64,000 nucleotides of DNA from Bacteroidota bacterium (GTDB lineage: Bacteria > Bacteroidota > Bacteroidia > Chitinophagales > Chitinophagaceae): positions 1 through 64,000 of the forward strand of contig JAFEAE010000013.1 in assembly GCA_018266575.1 (NCBI GenBank). Direction: 5' to 3'. The first letter of the stretch is position 1. Each line of letters begins with the position of its first letter. This document shows positions 26,347 to 36,123 of this stretch, in pieces. Below the pieces are notes generated by a model. It did no database searches, was not told where the DNA came from, and saw only the letters and a program-made list of their open reading frames with translations. The position numbers and the translations under genes were made by a program.

Positions 26347-26949
26347 ATGGAAAAACTGCTGCACTTCCTGGAGGGGATATCCCCCCTTGAGACGGAGCTC
26401 AAGGATTTTCTCACCGAGCGCCTTCGTACAAAAGTGTTCCCGGCAAAATCCTACTTATTAAAAGCAGGACATATCTCGCGCCATATCTACTTTATCGAAA
26501 AAGGCCTCGTGCGCTGTTACTATATGCTCGGGGCCCGCGACATCTCTTCCTGGTTCATGCGCGAAGGCGACGTGGTCGTATCGGTCAATAGTTTTTTCGC
26601 GCAAATGGTCAGTGTTGAGAACATCCAGGCCATGGAAGACTGCGAAGTGCACTATATCAGTTATGAAGAACTCGAAGAAACCTACAAGACCTTTGTAGGC
26701 TTTAACATCCACGGCCGAAAGATACTCACGCATTACTATTGTTTGAGCGAGCAACGAGCGGCCTCGATGCGTTCGATGAAAGCGCATGAACGTTACACGT
26801 GGCTGCAGCAAAACGAGCCCTGGTTACTCGGTCGCGTGCCGCGTAAATACCTTTCTTCTTATCTCGGTGTGACGGAAGCCACGATGACCAATACACGTTA
26901 CGCGCTCGCCAAAGGAAAAATTAATCAACCAATAAACCATCCATTATGA
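26347..26949 (+). CDS. Crp/Fnr-family transcriptional regulator
   Basis: A 200-residue cytoplasmic regulator. Residues about 15-120 are a cyclic-nucleotide-binding-like beta barrel (KSYLLKAGHISRHIYFIEKG, WFMREGDVVVSVNSFF); the phosphate-binding cassette of true CRP is not conserved, as is usual in this Bacteroidetes subgroup. The C-terminal winged helix is short (PRKYLSSYLGVTEATMTNTR). Its stop overlaps the ATG of the next gene (ATGA), so it is co-translated with the lipoprotein and may control it. A second regulator of this family is at 44926-45525. Confidence 0.85.
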   Translation: MEKLLHFLEGISPLETELKDFLTERLRTKVFPAKSYLLKAGHISRHIYFIEKGLVRCYYMLGARDISSWFMREGDVVVSVNSFFAQMVSVENIQAMEDCEVHYISYEELEETYKTFVGFNIHGRKILTHYYCLSEQRAASMRSMKAHERYTWLQQNEPWLLGRVPRKYLSSYLGVTEATMTNTRYALAKGKINQPINHPL

Positions 26950-28313
26950 AACCTTATCCTTTTTTTTTCTTTTTTCGGTTATACATTACTGTTAGTATCC
27001 TGTTTTTTTCCTGCAAGAAGCAGGACGCAGGATTTCAGACACGCGGTTCATTCATTGACTCGGCGGAAAACTGGTTTGAATCCAATAACAATGCTCCCAC
27101 GCTATCAAAAAACGCCCGCTTCAACGCAAGCCGCAGCCCTGACTGGGGAAATGCATCGGTAACAAGGATTGAAAATGTCCCGGTTGTAAGCGTTCCCGTC
27201 CGCTACCCGAACGGGATTTATATTTCTTCCGGGTTTGATACCCGCGGTGTGTATGATCTTAGCAATACAACGCGCCTGGTGATCTATCGCGATGCTCGCG
27301 GAAATTTTGAAAGTGAACAGGTGCTTTATTTACCGGACAGCAACTACAGCACAGGAAAAAATTTCTCCGGGCTTATCGTGGCAAGCGACCGGGAGGGTAA
27401 CCCGGTCAACCGCTACCTCGTGCAGCAAAACGGAAAGATATTCCAGGCGCAAACAGTGTCACGGAATAATGCGACAACGGAGAACGTCATTATCACGGAA
27501 ACATGCTACGAAGTATGGGGCTATAATTATTCCGTGGCAGATCCCGAAGGGGGCGTATACTGGGAGGAAGACCCGGTGTGCGTGTACGGGTTGATCGGTG
27601 ACGTCGGCAGTTATGGCATTGCCGTAAAATCGGGAAGCTCCTTATCGAAGCTGGCACCAAATGTCACAAGCCCGTTTACTGTTCTTGTACGGCCGGCAAT
27701 CAATGTTGTCGCCAATGTCAAAGATTATTTTAAATGTTTTACTAATGTCGCGGGTAACGGCAATACGTATACCGTTACGGTTTGCGTTGACCAGCCGGTC
27801 CCCGGGACAAGGCAGGCATGGGGCCTGGTCACCAATGCAGCGGCCAATGCAAGCTCAGGCGTCAACCCGGTAGATGTCGGCCATTCATTCCTGATCTTCA
27901 CGCAGCATTCAGGTGCGGCTACCGTGCAGCGAAATATCGGTTTTTACCCTTCATCGACTGTAACACCGAGGAGCCCTGCCGCCCCCGGTACTGCCAGTAA
28001 TGATGACCAGCATGGGTATAATGTTGCGCTCACTGTTACCGTCACCAATTCACAATTTTTTTCCATGCTGAATTATGCCGAACAGAATGTCGCTGATGTG
28101 TATGACCTCAATACCTACAATTGTACGAGTTTCGTATTGCAGTCGCTTTTCGCAGGGAACGTGGTACTCCCTGCGACCAAAGGCACCTGGCTTGGCGGCA
28201 GCGGTTATGATCCCGGAGACCTGGGGCAGGATATCCTGAGCATGTCTTTACCGGCAAACATGAAACGCTCCACCGTATCCAACAGCCATGGAAATTTAGG
28301 GACCTGTAATTAA
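26946..28313 (+). CDS. lipoprotein with predicted papain-like (permuted NlpC/P60 or LRAT-like) domain, copy A
   Basis: A 455-residue lipoprotein (hydrophobic N-terminus ending LFFSC, cysteine near residue 23). The first 240 residues are beta-rich and not recognised. The C-terminal 190 residues match the protein at 48928-50280: FKCF block, GHSFLIF with H313, YNCTSFVLQSL with C393, and the ending SHGNLGTCN. The His-before-Cys order, spacing of 80 residues and NC-plus-hydrophobic-helix context resemble circularly permuted papain-fold enzymes, which cut peptide, amide or ester bonds. Activity is inference. It is coupled to the Crp/Fnr gene and followed after 7 bases by a small secreted protein, which could be a partner or inhibitor. 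Confidence 0.6.
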   Translation: MKPYPFFFFFRLYITVSILFFSCKKQDAGFQTRGSFIDSAENWFESNNNAPTLSKNARFNASRSPDWGNASVTRIENVPVVSVPVRYPNGIYISSGFDTRGVYDLSNTTRLVIYRDARGNFESEQVLYLPDSNYSTGKNFSGLIVASDREGNPVNRYLVQQNGKIFQAQTVSRNNATTENVIITETCYEVWGYNYSVADPEGGVYWEEDPVCVYGLIGDVGSYGIAVKSGSSLSKLAPNVTSPFTVLVRPAINVVANVKDYFKCFTNVAGNGNTYTVTVCVDQPVPGTRQAWGLVTNAAANASSGVNPVDVGHSFLIFTQHSGAATVQRNIGFYPSSTVTPRSPAAPGTASNDDQHGYNVALTVTVTNSQFFSMLNYAEQNVADVYDLNTYNCTSFVLQSLFAGNVVLPATKGTWLGGSGYDPGDLGQDILSMSLPANMKRSTVSNSHGNLGTCN

Positions 28314-28320
28314 TGAAACC

Positions 28321-28746
28321 ATGAAAAAAATTATAATAACCGCTGCCCTATTTATTTTGATCCCATGCATCGTAAAGGCACAAGCAGTCCATTGGGACAA
28401 TAGTTCCCGCTGGACAATCTATAACGTCCGCAACAGCCATGCTTTTTTCTGGCCGGAGGATACGCTGAAGAATTTCACGTCACTTTCGCTGGAAGATTCG
28501 ACGATCCATGCATTGCTCAATAGAACGGTTATGCTGCAAAACCAGGAACCGGAGTGGATGGGAATGTACGTGGTAACTTGTATGATGCCTGACGGCACGA
28601 TCCACAAGTTAGACATCAGCGTCTATGGCGGTTTTTTCCTCGATGAAAAATTAAAAAGGTATTTCCAGGTCACGGAAGCCTACCGGGATGCCTGGCTGAA
28701 TTATTTTCATGATGCGATGGCAAAACTGGATGAGCAGAAAAAATAA
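28321..28746 (+). CDS. small secreted protein downstream of lipoprotein A
   Basis: A 141-residue protein with a signal peptide (IIITAALFILIPCIVKAQ). The mature part is about 120 residues, rich in aromatic and acidic residues (AFFWPEDTLKNFTSL, GGFFLDEKLKRYFQ), with a helical C-terminus. No family is recognised. Being in the same operon and exported to the same compartment, it may bind or restrain the predicted papain-like lipoprotein; no equivalent follows copy B at 48928-50280, which argues against a strict toxin-immunity relation. Confidence 0.55.
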   Translation: MKKIIITAALFILIPCIVKAQAVHWDNSSRWTIYNVRNSHAFFWPEDTLKNFTSLSLEDSTIHALLNRTVMLQNQEPEWMGMYVVTCMMPDGTIHKLDISVYGGFFLDEKLKRYFQVTEAYRDAWLNYFHDAMAKLDEQKK

Positions 28747-28927
28747 AATGCTTAACCATAAGCATCTCCTAACGCCCATCCCTACACGAAAACTGGCGCA
28801 ACCCCGTTAAGGACCATAACATCTATCCCTGCCGGCACCGAAAGGCAGCCGGGGTTTAATGATACCGTAAAAAAACTGTTTTTTGACTCCAGGAAGATTA
28901 GTTGTTTAGTATTGATTTTTAGGAAGT

Positions 28928-29125
28928 TTATGTCAATTTATTAGCTCCTAAAAAACCCGGGACACCTGCAATCTGTATTTCCAAAAGCCCACGATAGTTT
29001 GAACGTGACAACCCAGTTACAATAATCTCTTTTTCCAATGTTGTACTCAATATTCGTGGTTGTCCGGCACCGCCATCCAACTGAGATTGTGCAGGATTAT
29101 GTGAAGCCAGGTTTTTTCCGTTTCC
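28928..29125 (-). pseudogene. gene remnant, family unknown
   Basis: A 65-codon frame without a start, bounded by TAG at 29126-29128, reading NLASHNPAQSQLDGGAGQ, STTLEKEIIVTGLSRSNYRG and LLEIQIAGVPGFLGANKL before its TAA. Composition and codon use are those of a real protein end. It lies just beyond the end of the Tc toxin genes on the same strand, so it may be what is left of a third gene there. The rest of 28747-29284 shows no further feature. Confidence 0.35.
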
Positions 29126-29284
29126 CTATATAACACTATCGTATAACCGAAAAAAGGTTACGAGAGTATCGTTTACTTCTCTACAGTTTGATCAGATTGC
29201 AAGCACCGTCTCGCTTTGACCCCATGTGTAGGAAATATTTTTTTCACGCACGCGTCCGTCCGCTTAGTTGCCTGCTAAGAAAAC

Positions 29285-32200
29285 CTATTTTCTACCTTGC
29301 TCGTCACCCTGCATCACGACATACCGCATCGTAAAAATAATGTCAGAAATGTTGCAGGTGATGGCAGGGGCTTTCAGGGTAAATTCCCAGGTGGAAATGG
29401 CGCCGGTCCCTTCAAATGGGAGGTAACGTTCATCATTAAAATCAACTACTAAGAGCCCGCTGTCATCTATCCCTCCCGATATCACCACCTTTTGGTTTTC
29501 CTGGCCAAAATTATTCGTTTCTGATTCTTTCCGGCTCTGTTTTGTCTGCGTTAAAACGGCCCCAAATGTTTGGTAGGGGCCAACAACGGCGGGAATGGAA
29601 ACCCGGATAAGTTTTATCACCAGGGAATTGCCGTTGTCGGGCAGGCTGTCGATTTTTAGATCATCCTTCGTAATATTGAAAGTCAGTGTACCGCCATTTT
29701 GTTTAAAGCCGGTCCAGGCATTTTTATCGGCATTTTCAATTTTCGCTTTTACAGAGAACATCTTTTCTACTTCCATCCCTCGTTTATTGAACTGGATAAA
29801 GCTTTTCTGCATCTGCATCAATGCCAGCTTTAACTTCTCCCCTGCCAGCAGCCCCTTGCGCAGGCTGTCCCAGTTGCTCGCCGGTATAAAGGTTTGTTCA
29901 CGGCATAACTCGTACTGGTAACATTTCTGGGCCATAAAAGAAAGCTCTAATGCCACCTGGAAAGCATCGAAATACAAGGACGCAATTTGCCCGCTCATCC
30001 AGGAATACAGTTCTACATTGGTGAATTTTCTCGACAGGTAATTTTGTACATCGGCTGCCTGCTGCGTGCTGGTAAGATTTTGCGCATAATTGAGCCTGCT
30101 GATCTCCAGCCTGGTCATGGCCGCCGTGAGCTGGTTGTTTATCTGGTCAATCGTATAGTTTGCCAGTTGCACCTGGTTACTCCATTCCTGGCCCCGTCGT
30201 TCATACTCTGCTATTGCACCGCTAAGCATTGCCTGGGTTTGCATCATCTGCGTCGTGGAGTCCAGGGCATTGGCCACGGCTTCGATCACGCTGCCCGGCT
30301 CAAAGCCCCCGTCTGCAAGCCCGAATATCGTCGGAATGGCATAGCCAAAAGCCGAGTCAAGTTTTATTAATGCGGAGGCCGCATTAAGTGCGATTGAACC
30401 GGTATAGAAACCTATATTGGTGATCTCCGGCAATATCAAACCTGTTTTTAGAAGCTGGGAATAATAGTTGCGGCTGTAGGTCGCCGATTCGAGGTTTGCC
30501 TGCAACGCCCCTATTTCCGATTGCGCTTCGTTCATCGTTTGTTCGAGCGATTGAGTTACCATATTGGTCAGTACCGCCAGTTGCGTGGCCTGCATCAGTT
30601 GTAGACCCTCTGCGTCATGTTGCTGGAGTGCCGTCAATAACTGGGTTCCCAACCCGGAAGCCATGTCCGCCATATTCAATGCGTTCTGGAATACGGTCTT
30701 AAACCGGTATAAAGGCACTTCTGTGGTCAATGCAGAGCTGCTGCCGGGGCTTACCCCCCCAACCGCACCTGTCGACGCAATATCAAGGGGGTTGAGTGTA
30801 CTCCCATACAGGGACGGGGTGGCTGCCTCGCCCGCCAGGTTCAGCCCGTGCCGGAGCTTGTACAACCGCGCCCGGACCGCTGACCAGAAAGCTTCGAGTT
30901 GCTGATTAGGCAGCTTACAGAAATATTCCGGGGGAAGGACAGCCGGCAGCGCCGTGCAGGGGAGCGCCTGAACAACGGGCATTTCATTTTCCTGCCCGAT
31001 TTCAAAGGCCGAAGGCGGCTCATGCAGCTGCCGATAGACATCCTCAAAATCGAAGCCGTCACTTGCAGCTGACGCGGCCAGTTCGCAGGCGCTGTTATCC
31101 GGCTTTTTACCCAGCAGGTCCTCGGCTTCAAAATACAGGAGGGTGGCAGCACTCAAACCCTCCCAGGTCTCCGTGGAAAAATGCTGGTCACCCCAACCGA
31201 TGAGGTTATCGAGGTATTGGATCACGGTCCACTTCATGTAGGCGGAGTGGCGGATCTGGGCTATAAAATCGGGGTCGAAAGGATCGGCATTCAGCTCAGC
31301 GAGTTTGCCGATTTCATCGGCGAGCTGGGCGGTGCTGTTATCATCATTTTCATAAAAAGGCAAAAATATCCAGGCCTTCTTACGATCAGCCAGCGTCTTC
31401 CCGACAGGATTGAAGATATACTGCCACCAAGCCTGCGCCTCGTCGTATTGCAGATTCTTGGTAAAGATAGAGGCCATAAGTGACGGGGCGTAGAAAAATA
31501 ATTCCCAGGCATAGAGGCCATAAGGGCCCTTAAACTCCACCTGTGCATTACTGGTGATACGGGGTATTTTTATCGAGCTTTTATATTTTTCGAGAATGCC
31601 GATCACGTCCTTGAAATCGAAGCCGGGTAGCTTCGGAGCTTGCTGTGCCGGTAAATTCAGGCACCCTTCGATCCCCTTATCAAATACTTCTTTCCTTAAG
31701 AATTGTGCCGCCAGGGAGGTGATGCGGGTGATCGTAAATTCAAATTCGGATTTGTCGGTGAAATGCTGGGGGGTATGATTCTGGATATGCACATTACCCC
31801 ATACGATGGCGCTGTTGGGGAGATGAACGACCGGGTCGAAATGCTTATCGGGGGTGTTCCTGAATAACAAGGCACCTTGTGTCGTATTGATCCAGAAAGC
31901 CATGGGAAGGTTGCGGACCGTATGCACCGGGTCTTTTTCTACATAGGAGCCATGGTTCAGGATATTCAGTATTAGCCGGTCCTCTGCAGCATTGGGTACA
32001 AAAAGGCTGCCGTTATAATTGTTACCAATGAAATTGACGGCGGGATAGACACCGACGGTATTGCCCATCGTGCCGGTGATATAGGTTCCGAAAGGGTTGC
32101 TGTTTTTCATGTAATAGTACCGCTCGTTCCGGTCAAAAAGATAGGAAAATCTGAGATCGGCATCCAGGATGATGGGTGTAATGGCCGGCACGAAATAGTA

Positions 32201-35200
32201 CTGTTCGATGGGTTCGGGCATGATCTTATCATAACACTCGTTCATGAATGCGATAAAGGAGTCAAAGGGGGCAATACCTATATTATCGGCTTTCGCAGGC
32301 CTGAAATCCCAATCTGTCTTTTTTCGCGGCCCGAGGATGAGGGGGCCGAGAAAGAGCATGAGGAAATCCTGTTTGACATCGCCCGGCCGGGTCACTGTAA
32401 CCGGAGTCAGGGACAGCTTCTTCCAGATCCGGAGCTCGGGTTTAAAATGCCGGCTAAATTGACTCCAACCGTCTTTAGGTTTCAGCAGCTCGCTTTTAGG
32501 GCTTAGGTCGAGGTAGAACGGGAATTCTTTTAGCGTGGCCGGCGTTGACCAGCTGCCGTTCAAATCCTGGCAGGTATATTTAATGGAAAGAGAATACATC
32601 GAATATTTTGCGGTCTTATCCGTAATATCGTTGCTGGTAAGAATGGTTTGTTCGGTCCAAAAAACAAACAGGCGATTGAATACATAGACAGAGTTTACCA
32701 TGTCCGATTTGATCTTCACATCGATCTTCTTCCACTGGTCCCAGTTCCCGAACTCATCTTCGGTAGTATAATAATAGGTTTCCGCATCCCCCTCATTGCG
32801 GCCAAAAACAAAAAGTTTCGGGGACTCACGCCCTAGGGCTGCATCATATACGTTATACTGGCTGATGTCTACAATGGTTATATTGCCCAGGTCGCACCAC
32901 TGGTCCAGGTATTTTTTGAACGCCGTGTCGATCGTGGCGCTATTAATATCCTGTTGCTGCAACGCCTCCTTCAGCTCTTTGAAAGAAGCGGTTTCATTGG
33001 CACGCAGCCCGGCCTGCAGGTAGTCCTCCGGGTATTGGAGGATCTTCTGGTTGGCCTGCCACAGCCGGTAACTGCCGATCCATTCCCACCAGCTCGGTGG
33101 AATCATTTGCAGCACTGCCAGGTCGATCTTCTCCAGGCCGATGCGGCAACGCTGGAGATAGGTCTGGACAGCATCCATGGCCTCACGAAGACGAGAGACA
33201 TCCATCTGCCCGCCCATACTAACATCGCATAGAAAATAATCAGCTACATGGTCCGAGCTGGAGATATCCGGGAATGCCCGTTTCAGGACGGCGATCGCTA
33301 CGGGAAGCAGGATATCCCGATCTCTTTCCAATTGATCGCCCCAGCTTTTCCGAAACTTGCTTTGCCACTCTTCCTGGCTGAACTTGCTTCGGATAATGGA
33401 CTCCAGCTGGTCGGAGAGCGCCAGGAAATTGTCCCAGCCCGACTGGCTCACCACTAATTCTCCCAGCACCAGCAGCCGCAAGGTGTCGAGCCTGGTTTCC
33501 TCAGCCAGCACAAAACATTCCTGTATTTGAAGGAGCAAGGCGATGCATACCGCAAGGCCGCCTACCACCCCTTCGTGGAAACGGTCCTTCAATGTCTTAA
33601 CCGCAGCGCTATGCCAGCCCGTGATCGATTCCAGCGTAGTGAGGAAATCCTCATCAAAATAGCCAGAACCAGATAGCAGGGCGATGAATTTCTCCGCTTG
33701 TTCGGCGCTATAGGGGCTGAGCAAGCGTTTCATGGCAAGCACATGGTCGATATTTTTTCCGCCGGCGATATCAGGCAAGAGGAGGTCCCCTTTAGTGGCC
33801 GGGATAATATGCGAATAAGTGAATTCGACCTGCCGGTCGCTTAAGCGCGCTTTTTGGATAAAGAGCAGGTGCGGGACAAGGCCCTGAAAAGCCAGCGCCA
33901 CCTTGCCCGGGGGATTATCTTCGATATAATGGTTAAGTGCTGCAGGGTCTCCTGCAGTATAGAGTCCATTGGCAAGGCTGTAGATCCAATTTTCAGGGAT
34001 AGCAAGGAATACAGAAAGTTCATGCACCCATTGCTTATAAATGATTTCTTCGAGTTCCAGTTTTGCCCTTGGGGACGCCGGATCTTCCGAAGCTTTTCGG
34101 GTCGCCTCCAACTTTTTTCTTACCTGTTCCGTGAAATCAACCAAGTCCTTTGAAGCCACCGTGCTGTTTGCTATTTTTTTGGCAATACCCAGCACAGAAA
34201 TATAATCGGCAAGCGGCACAGCAACGGCGGCCAGCTGATCTTTTAGACAAGACAGGTCAAAGAGGATGTCCAGGTTAATCCTCCGTACGCTCTTAGGGGT
34301 ATCGGGGGGGTAGCGCAAATTGTAGAGTTCAACATATAAGGCGACCGGCAGGCCCAGTCTTCCAGCTGCCAGTGCGTGTGCATAGAGAACGCTCAAGTTG
34401 GGGACGGTCAGTTCGAGGAACACGTTTCCGGACACGGTCAGCAGGGGCAATCTAAAATTATAGGCCATCAGCATGGCCTCCAGTGCGGAGCACCCGATGC
34501 CGGAGAGCACCTGTTCGGTCTGGTGTTGCTCGTCGCCGGTGACCATGCCCGCCAGCTTTGCCATCGTTTCACTGCTCTTGGCAAGCTTGATGGGCCAGTT
34601 GATGACAGCAGAGGTGTATAAGGGGTTGTCCTCAAAAAGTGGATGGTAGGGCTCCCCCGCCTTGCCCTGTTGCTGTAGCAGCAGGTGGGCATTGAATAAC
34701 CGGTCAAAAGGTGCTACCGGAAACAGGTCATCACCCACGCCCGTAGTAGGGATATTGCCCGTGCAGCATACTACCTGCAAGGGTGTCAGAGAAAGGCTGT
34801 CGGCAATATATTTGACCCTGGCCAGTTGTTGAAGGGCATCATCGGTGCTTGCATGGCTGTCGAAGCCGGCAATGGAAAGGGAACTCAGCACCTGGTTCAG
34901 TTCCGTGTAATCCCAGCCGGTCGAAGAAGCGAGTATCAAAAAGGACCGTACCTGTTTCAGCGTGGCCTGCTCCATGTTCTCAAAACGGGCAGCCCCGCTG
35001 CTATCGCCCTTGATATAGTTCAGCGGCTTACTGGCCTTGCTTTGCCGGGAGTTGATAAAGAGCCTGCTTTGGATAGCAGCGCCCGGGACACCGAGTTCCG
35101 CCGGCGACAGGTGTTGATAGACCAGAACCCATAGGTCATCCGGGTCAAGTCCCGTTATTTCCAGAAACGAACTTGGGCTGATGTTATCCGGCGGTAGCTC

Positions 35201-36097
35201 ACCCGGCTGATAAAGCACGCGCACATCGCTTGCCGACAATCCAAGTGTTTCATAGGCCCAGGCCTTGCTGCCCCGGTCCCCTCTGCTGAAGGTAGTGGCT
35301 ACATGGCCAAGCGAGGTGCCGGCAGCGGCCAGCACTGACCGGATATGCTGGTTAGGCTGGTTGTAGGGAACAAACCGCGACTTTCCACTCGCTATGGTCT
35401 CCCAGGTCACGGGAGCTGGCGCCAGGGCAAGATAGTCTGTAAGAATACGGTTGACGATCTGCAGGTAGGGATTTTCGATCGTAGCATTGTCACAGGTCAG
35501 GGGAAGGGTCCACAGGTCCTTACGCCGCTCCTTGAGGGAGAGCTTGGAGGGCGCCCCGCTGGCTACCTTCACATAGGTTTCCGTAATCTCCATCAGCGTG
35601 CAAAAAAAAGCGGCAGGACTTTGACCTGAGGTACAGGGGTCGCAATCGCAAAACCCGGTGCCCGGAAAAAGATTGCTATAGCTGATCTCTTCGTTGAACG
35701 CGTCGCCTGCCGCAGCCGCTGTCTTTTTGCTGCCCAACGCTTCAGAGGGGCCCTGCGGAAGGACATAGGCTGCCCGGAGATTGTCGAGCCACTGCCTGAC
35801 ATTTACCGCATTATCATAGATCGCATCCACCGTTTTCGAGTCCACCCCCGTTCCATACATGGCATTGCGGAAATCCGCCCGGCTTCCAGCGGCAATCTGC
35901 TGTGCCGATTCATATTTTTGACCAATCACAATCTTGGCCGTCTTTTCCTCTAGTCCAGGGACAATTTTCTTGATCCTCTCCAGGGGTGCATCTACCGCTT
36001 GTTTACGGGATGCCTTTTTTACAGGTTTTTTTGAGGGGGTGGGTGTAGATCGTATTGCCTTTGCTTTTTTTCCGGGGGTTTTCTTAGCAGTTGCCAT
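29285..36097 (-). CDS. Tc toxin subunit A (TcA, pore-forming injection component)
   Basis: A 2270-residue protein of the insecticidal toxin complex family; five copies would form the pre-pore that binds a target cell and injects the TcB-TcC cargo. I prefer the ATG at 36097 (MATAKKTPGKKAKAIRS); the one at 36178 would overlap the upstream gene. The first 33 residues are lysine/proline-rich. The family's cysteine-rich block FCDCDPCTSGQSPAAFF has cysteines at 150, 152 and 155 (Salmonella virulence protein / VRP1 region). The middle carries receptor-binding and neuraminidase-like parts, and the last 600 residues form the helical pore region and the ending VSIPAVVGPYQTFGA, STWEFTL. It starts 26 bases after the TcB-TcC gene, so both are one transcript. 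Confidence 0.88.
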   Translation of the reverse strand: MATAKKTPGKKAKAIRSTPTPSKKPVKKASRKQAVDAPLERIKKIVPGLEEKTAKIVIGQKYESAQQIAAGSRADFRNAMYGTGVDSKTVDAIYDNAVNVRQWLDNLRAAYVLPQGPSEALGSKKTAAAAGDAFNEEISYSNLFPGTGFCDCDPCTSGQSPAAFFCTLMEITETYVKVASGAPSKLSLKERRKDLWTLPLTCDNATIENPYLQIVNRILTDYLALAPAPVTWETIASGKSRFVPYNQPNQHIRSVLAAAGTSLGHVATTFSRGDRGSKAWAYETLGLSASDVRVLYQPGELPPDNISPSSFLEITGLDPDDLWVLVYQHLSPAELGVPGAAIQSRLFINSRQSKASKPLNYIKGDSSGAARFENMEQATLKQVRSFLILASSTGWDYTELNQVLSSLSIAGFDSHASTDDALQQLARVKYIADSLSLTPLQVVCCTGNIPTTGVGDDLFPVAPFDRLFNAHLLLQQQGKAGEPYHPLFEDNPLYTSAVINWPIKLAKSSETMAKLAGMVTGDEQHQTEQVLSGIGCSALEAMLMAYNFRLPLLTVSGNVFLELTVPNLSVLYAHALAAGRLGLPVALYVELYNLRYPPDTPKSVRRINLDILFDLSCLKDQLAAVAVPLADYISVLGIAKKIANSTVASKDLVDFTEQVRKKLEATRKASEDPASPRAKLELEEIIYKQWVHELSVFLAIPENWIYSLANGLYTAGDPAALNHYIEDNPPGKVALAFQGLVPHLLFIQKARLSDRQVEFTYSHIIPATKGDLLLPDIAGGKNIDHVLAMKRLLSPYSAEQAEKFIALLSGSGYFDEDFLTTLESITGWHSAAVKTLKDRFHEGVVGGLAVCIALLLQIQECFVLAEETRLDTLRLLVLGELVVSQSGWDNFLALSDQLESIIRSKFSQEEWQSKFRKSWGDQLERDRDILLPVAIAVLKRAFPDISSSDHVADYFLCDVSMGGQMDVSRLREAMDAVQTYLQRCRIGLEKIDLAVLQMIPPSWWEWIGSYRLWQANQKILQYPEDYLQAGLRANETASFKELKEALQQQDINSATIDTAFKKYLDQWCDLGNITIVDISQYNVYDAALGRESPKLFVFGRNEGDAETYYYTTEDEFGNWDQWKKIDVKIKSDMVNSVYVFNRLFVFWTEQTILTSNDITDKTAKYSMYSLSIKYTCQDLNGSWSTPATLKEFPFYLDLSPKSELLKPKDGWSQFSRHFKPELRIWKKLSLTPVTVTRPGDVKQDFLMLFLGPLILGPRKKTDWDFRPAKADNIGIAPFDSFIAFMNECYDKIMPEPIEQYYFVPAITPIILDADLRFSYLFDRNERYYYMKNSNPFGTYITGTMGNTVGVYPAVNFIGNNYNGSLFVPNAAEDRLILNILNHGSYVEKDPVHTVRNLPMAFWINTTQGALLFRNTPDKHFDPVVHLPNSAIVWGNVHIQNHTPQHFTDKSEFEFTITRITSLAAQFLRKEVFDKGIEGCLNLPAQQAPKLPGFDFKDVIGILEKYKSSIKIPRITSNAQVEFKGPYGLYAWELFFYAPSLMASIFTKNLQYDEAQAWWQYIFNPVGKTLADRKKAWIFLPFYENDDNSTAQLADEIGKLAELNADPFDPDFIAQIRHSAYMKWTVIQYLDNLIGWGDQHFSTETWEGLSAATLLYFEAEDLLGKKPDNSACELAASAASDGFDFEDVYRQLHEPPSAFEIGQENEMPVVQALPCTALPAVLPPEYFCKLPNQQLEAFWSAVRARLYKLRHGLNLAGEAATPSLYGSTLNPLDIASTGAVGGVSPGSSSALTTEVPLYRFKTVFQNALNMADMASGLGTQLLTALQQHDAEGLQLMQATQLAVLTNMVTQSLEQTMNEAQSEIGALQANLESATYSRNYYSQLLKTGLILPEITNIGFYTGSIALNAASALIKLDSAFGYAIPTIFGLADGGFEPGSVIEAVANALDSTTQMMQTQAMLSGAIAEYERRGQEWSNQVQLANYTIDQINNQLTAAMTRLEISRLNYAQNLTSTQQAADVQNYLSRKFTNVELYSWMSGQIASLYFDAFQVALELSFMAQKCYQYELCREQTFIPASNWDSLRKGLLAGEKLKLALMQMQKSFIQFNKRGMEVEKMFSVKAKIENADKNAWTGFKQNGGTLTFNITKDDLKIDSLPDNGNSLVIKLIRVSIPAVVGPYQTFGAVLTQTKQSRKESETNNFGQENQKVVISGGIDDSGLLVVDFNDERYLPFEGTGAISTWEFTLKAPAITCNISDIIFTMRYVVMQGDEQGRK

Positions 36098-36123
36098 AAC
36101 GCTATTATTTAAGTTTAATATTC

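Noticed and set aside
28321..28746. Considered as an immunity protein for the Tc deaminase cargo
   Set aside because: It has a signal peptide and would leave the cytoplasm, is on the other strand, and is 7.4 kb from the cargo end of the toxin gene.
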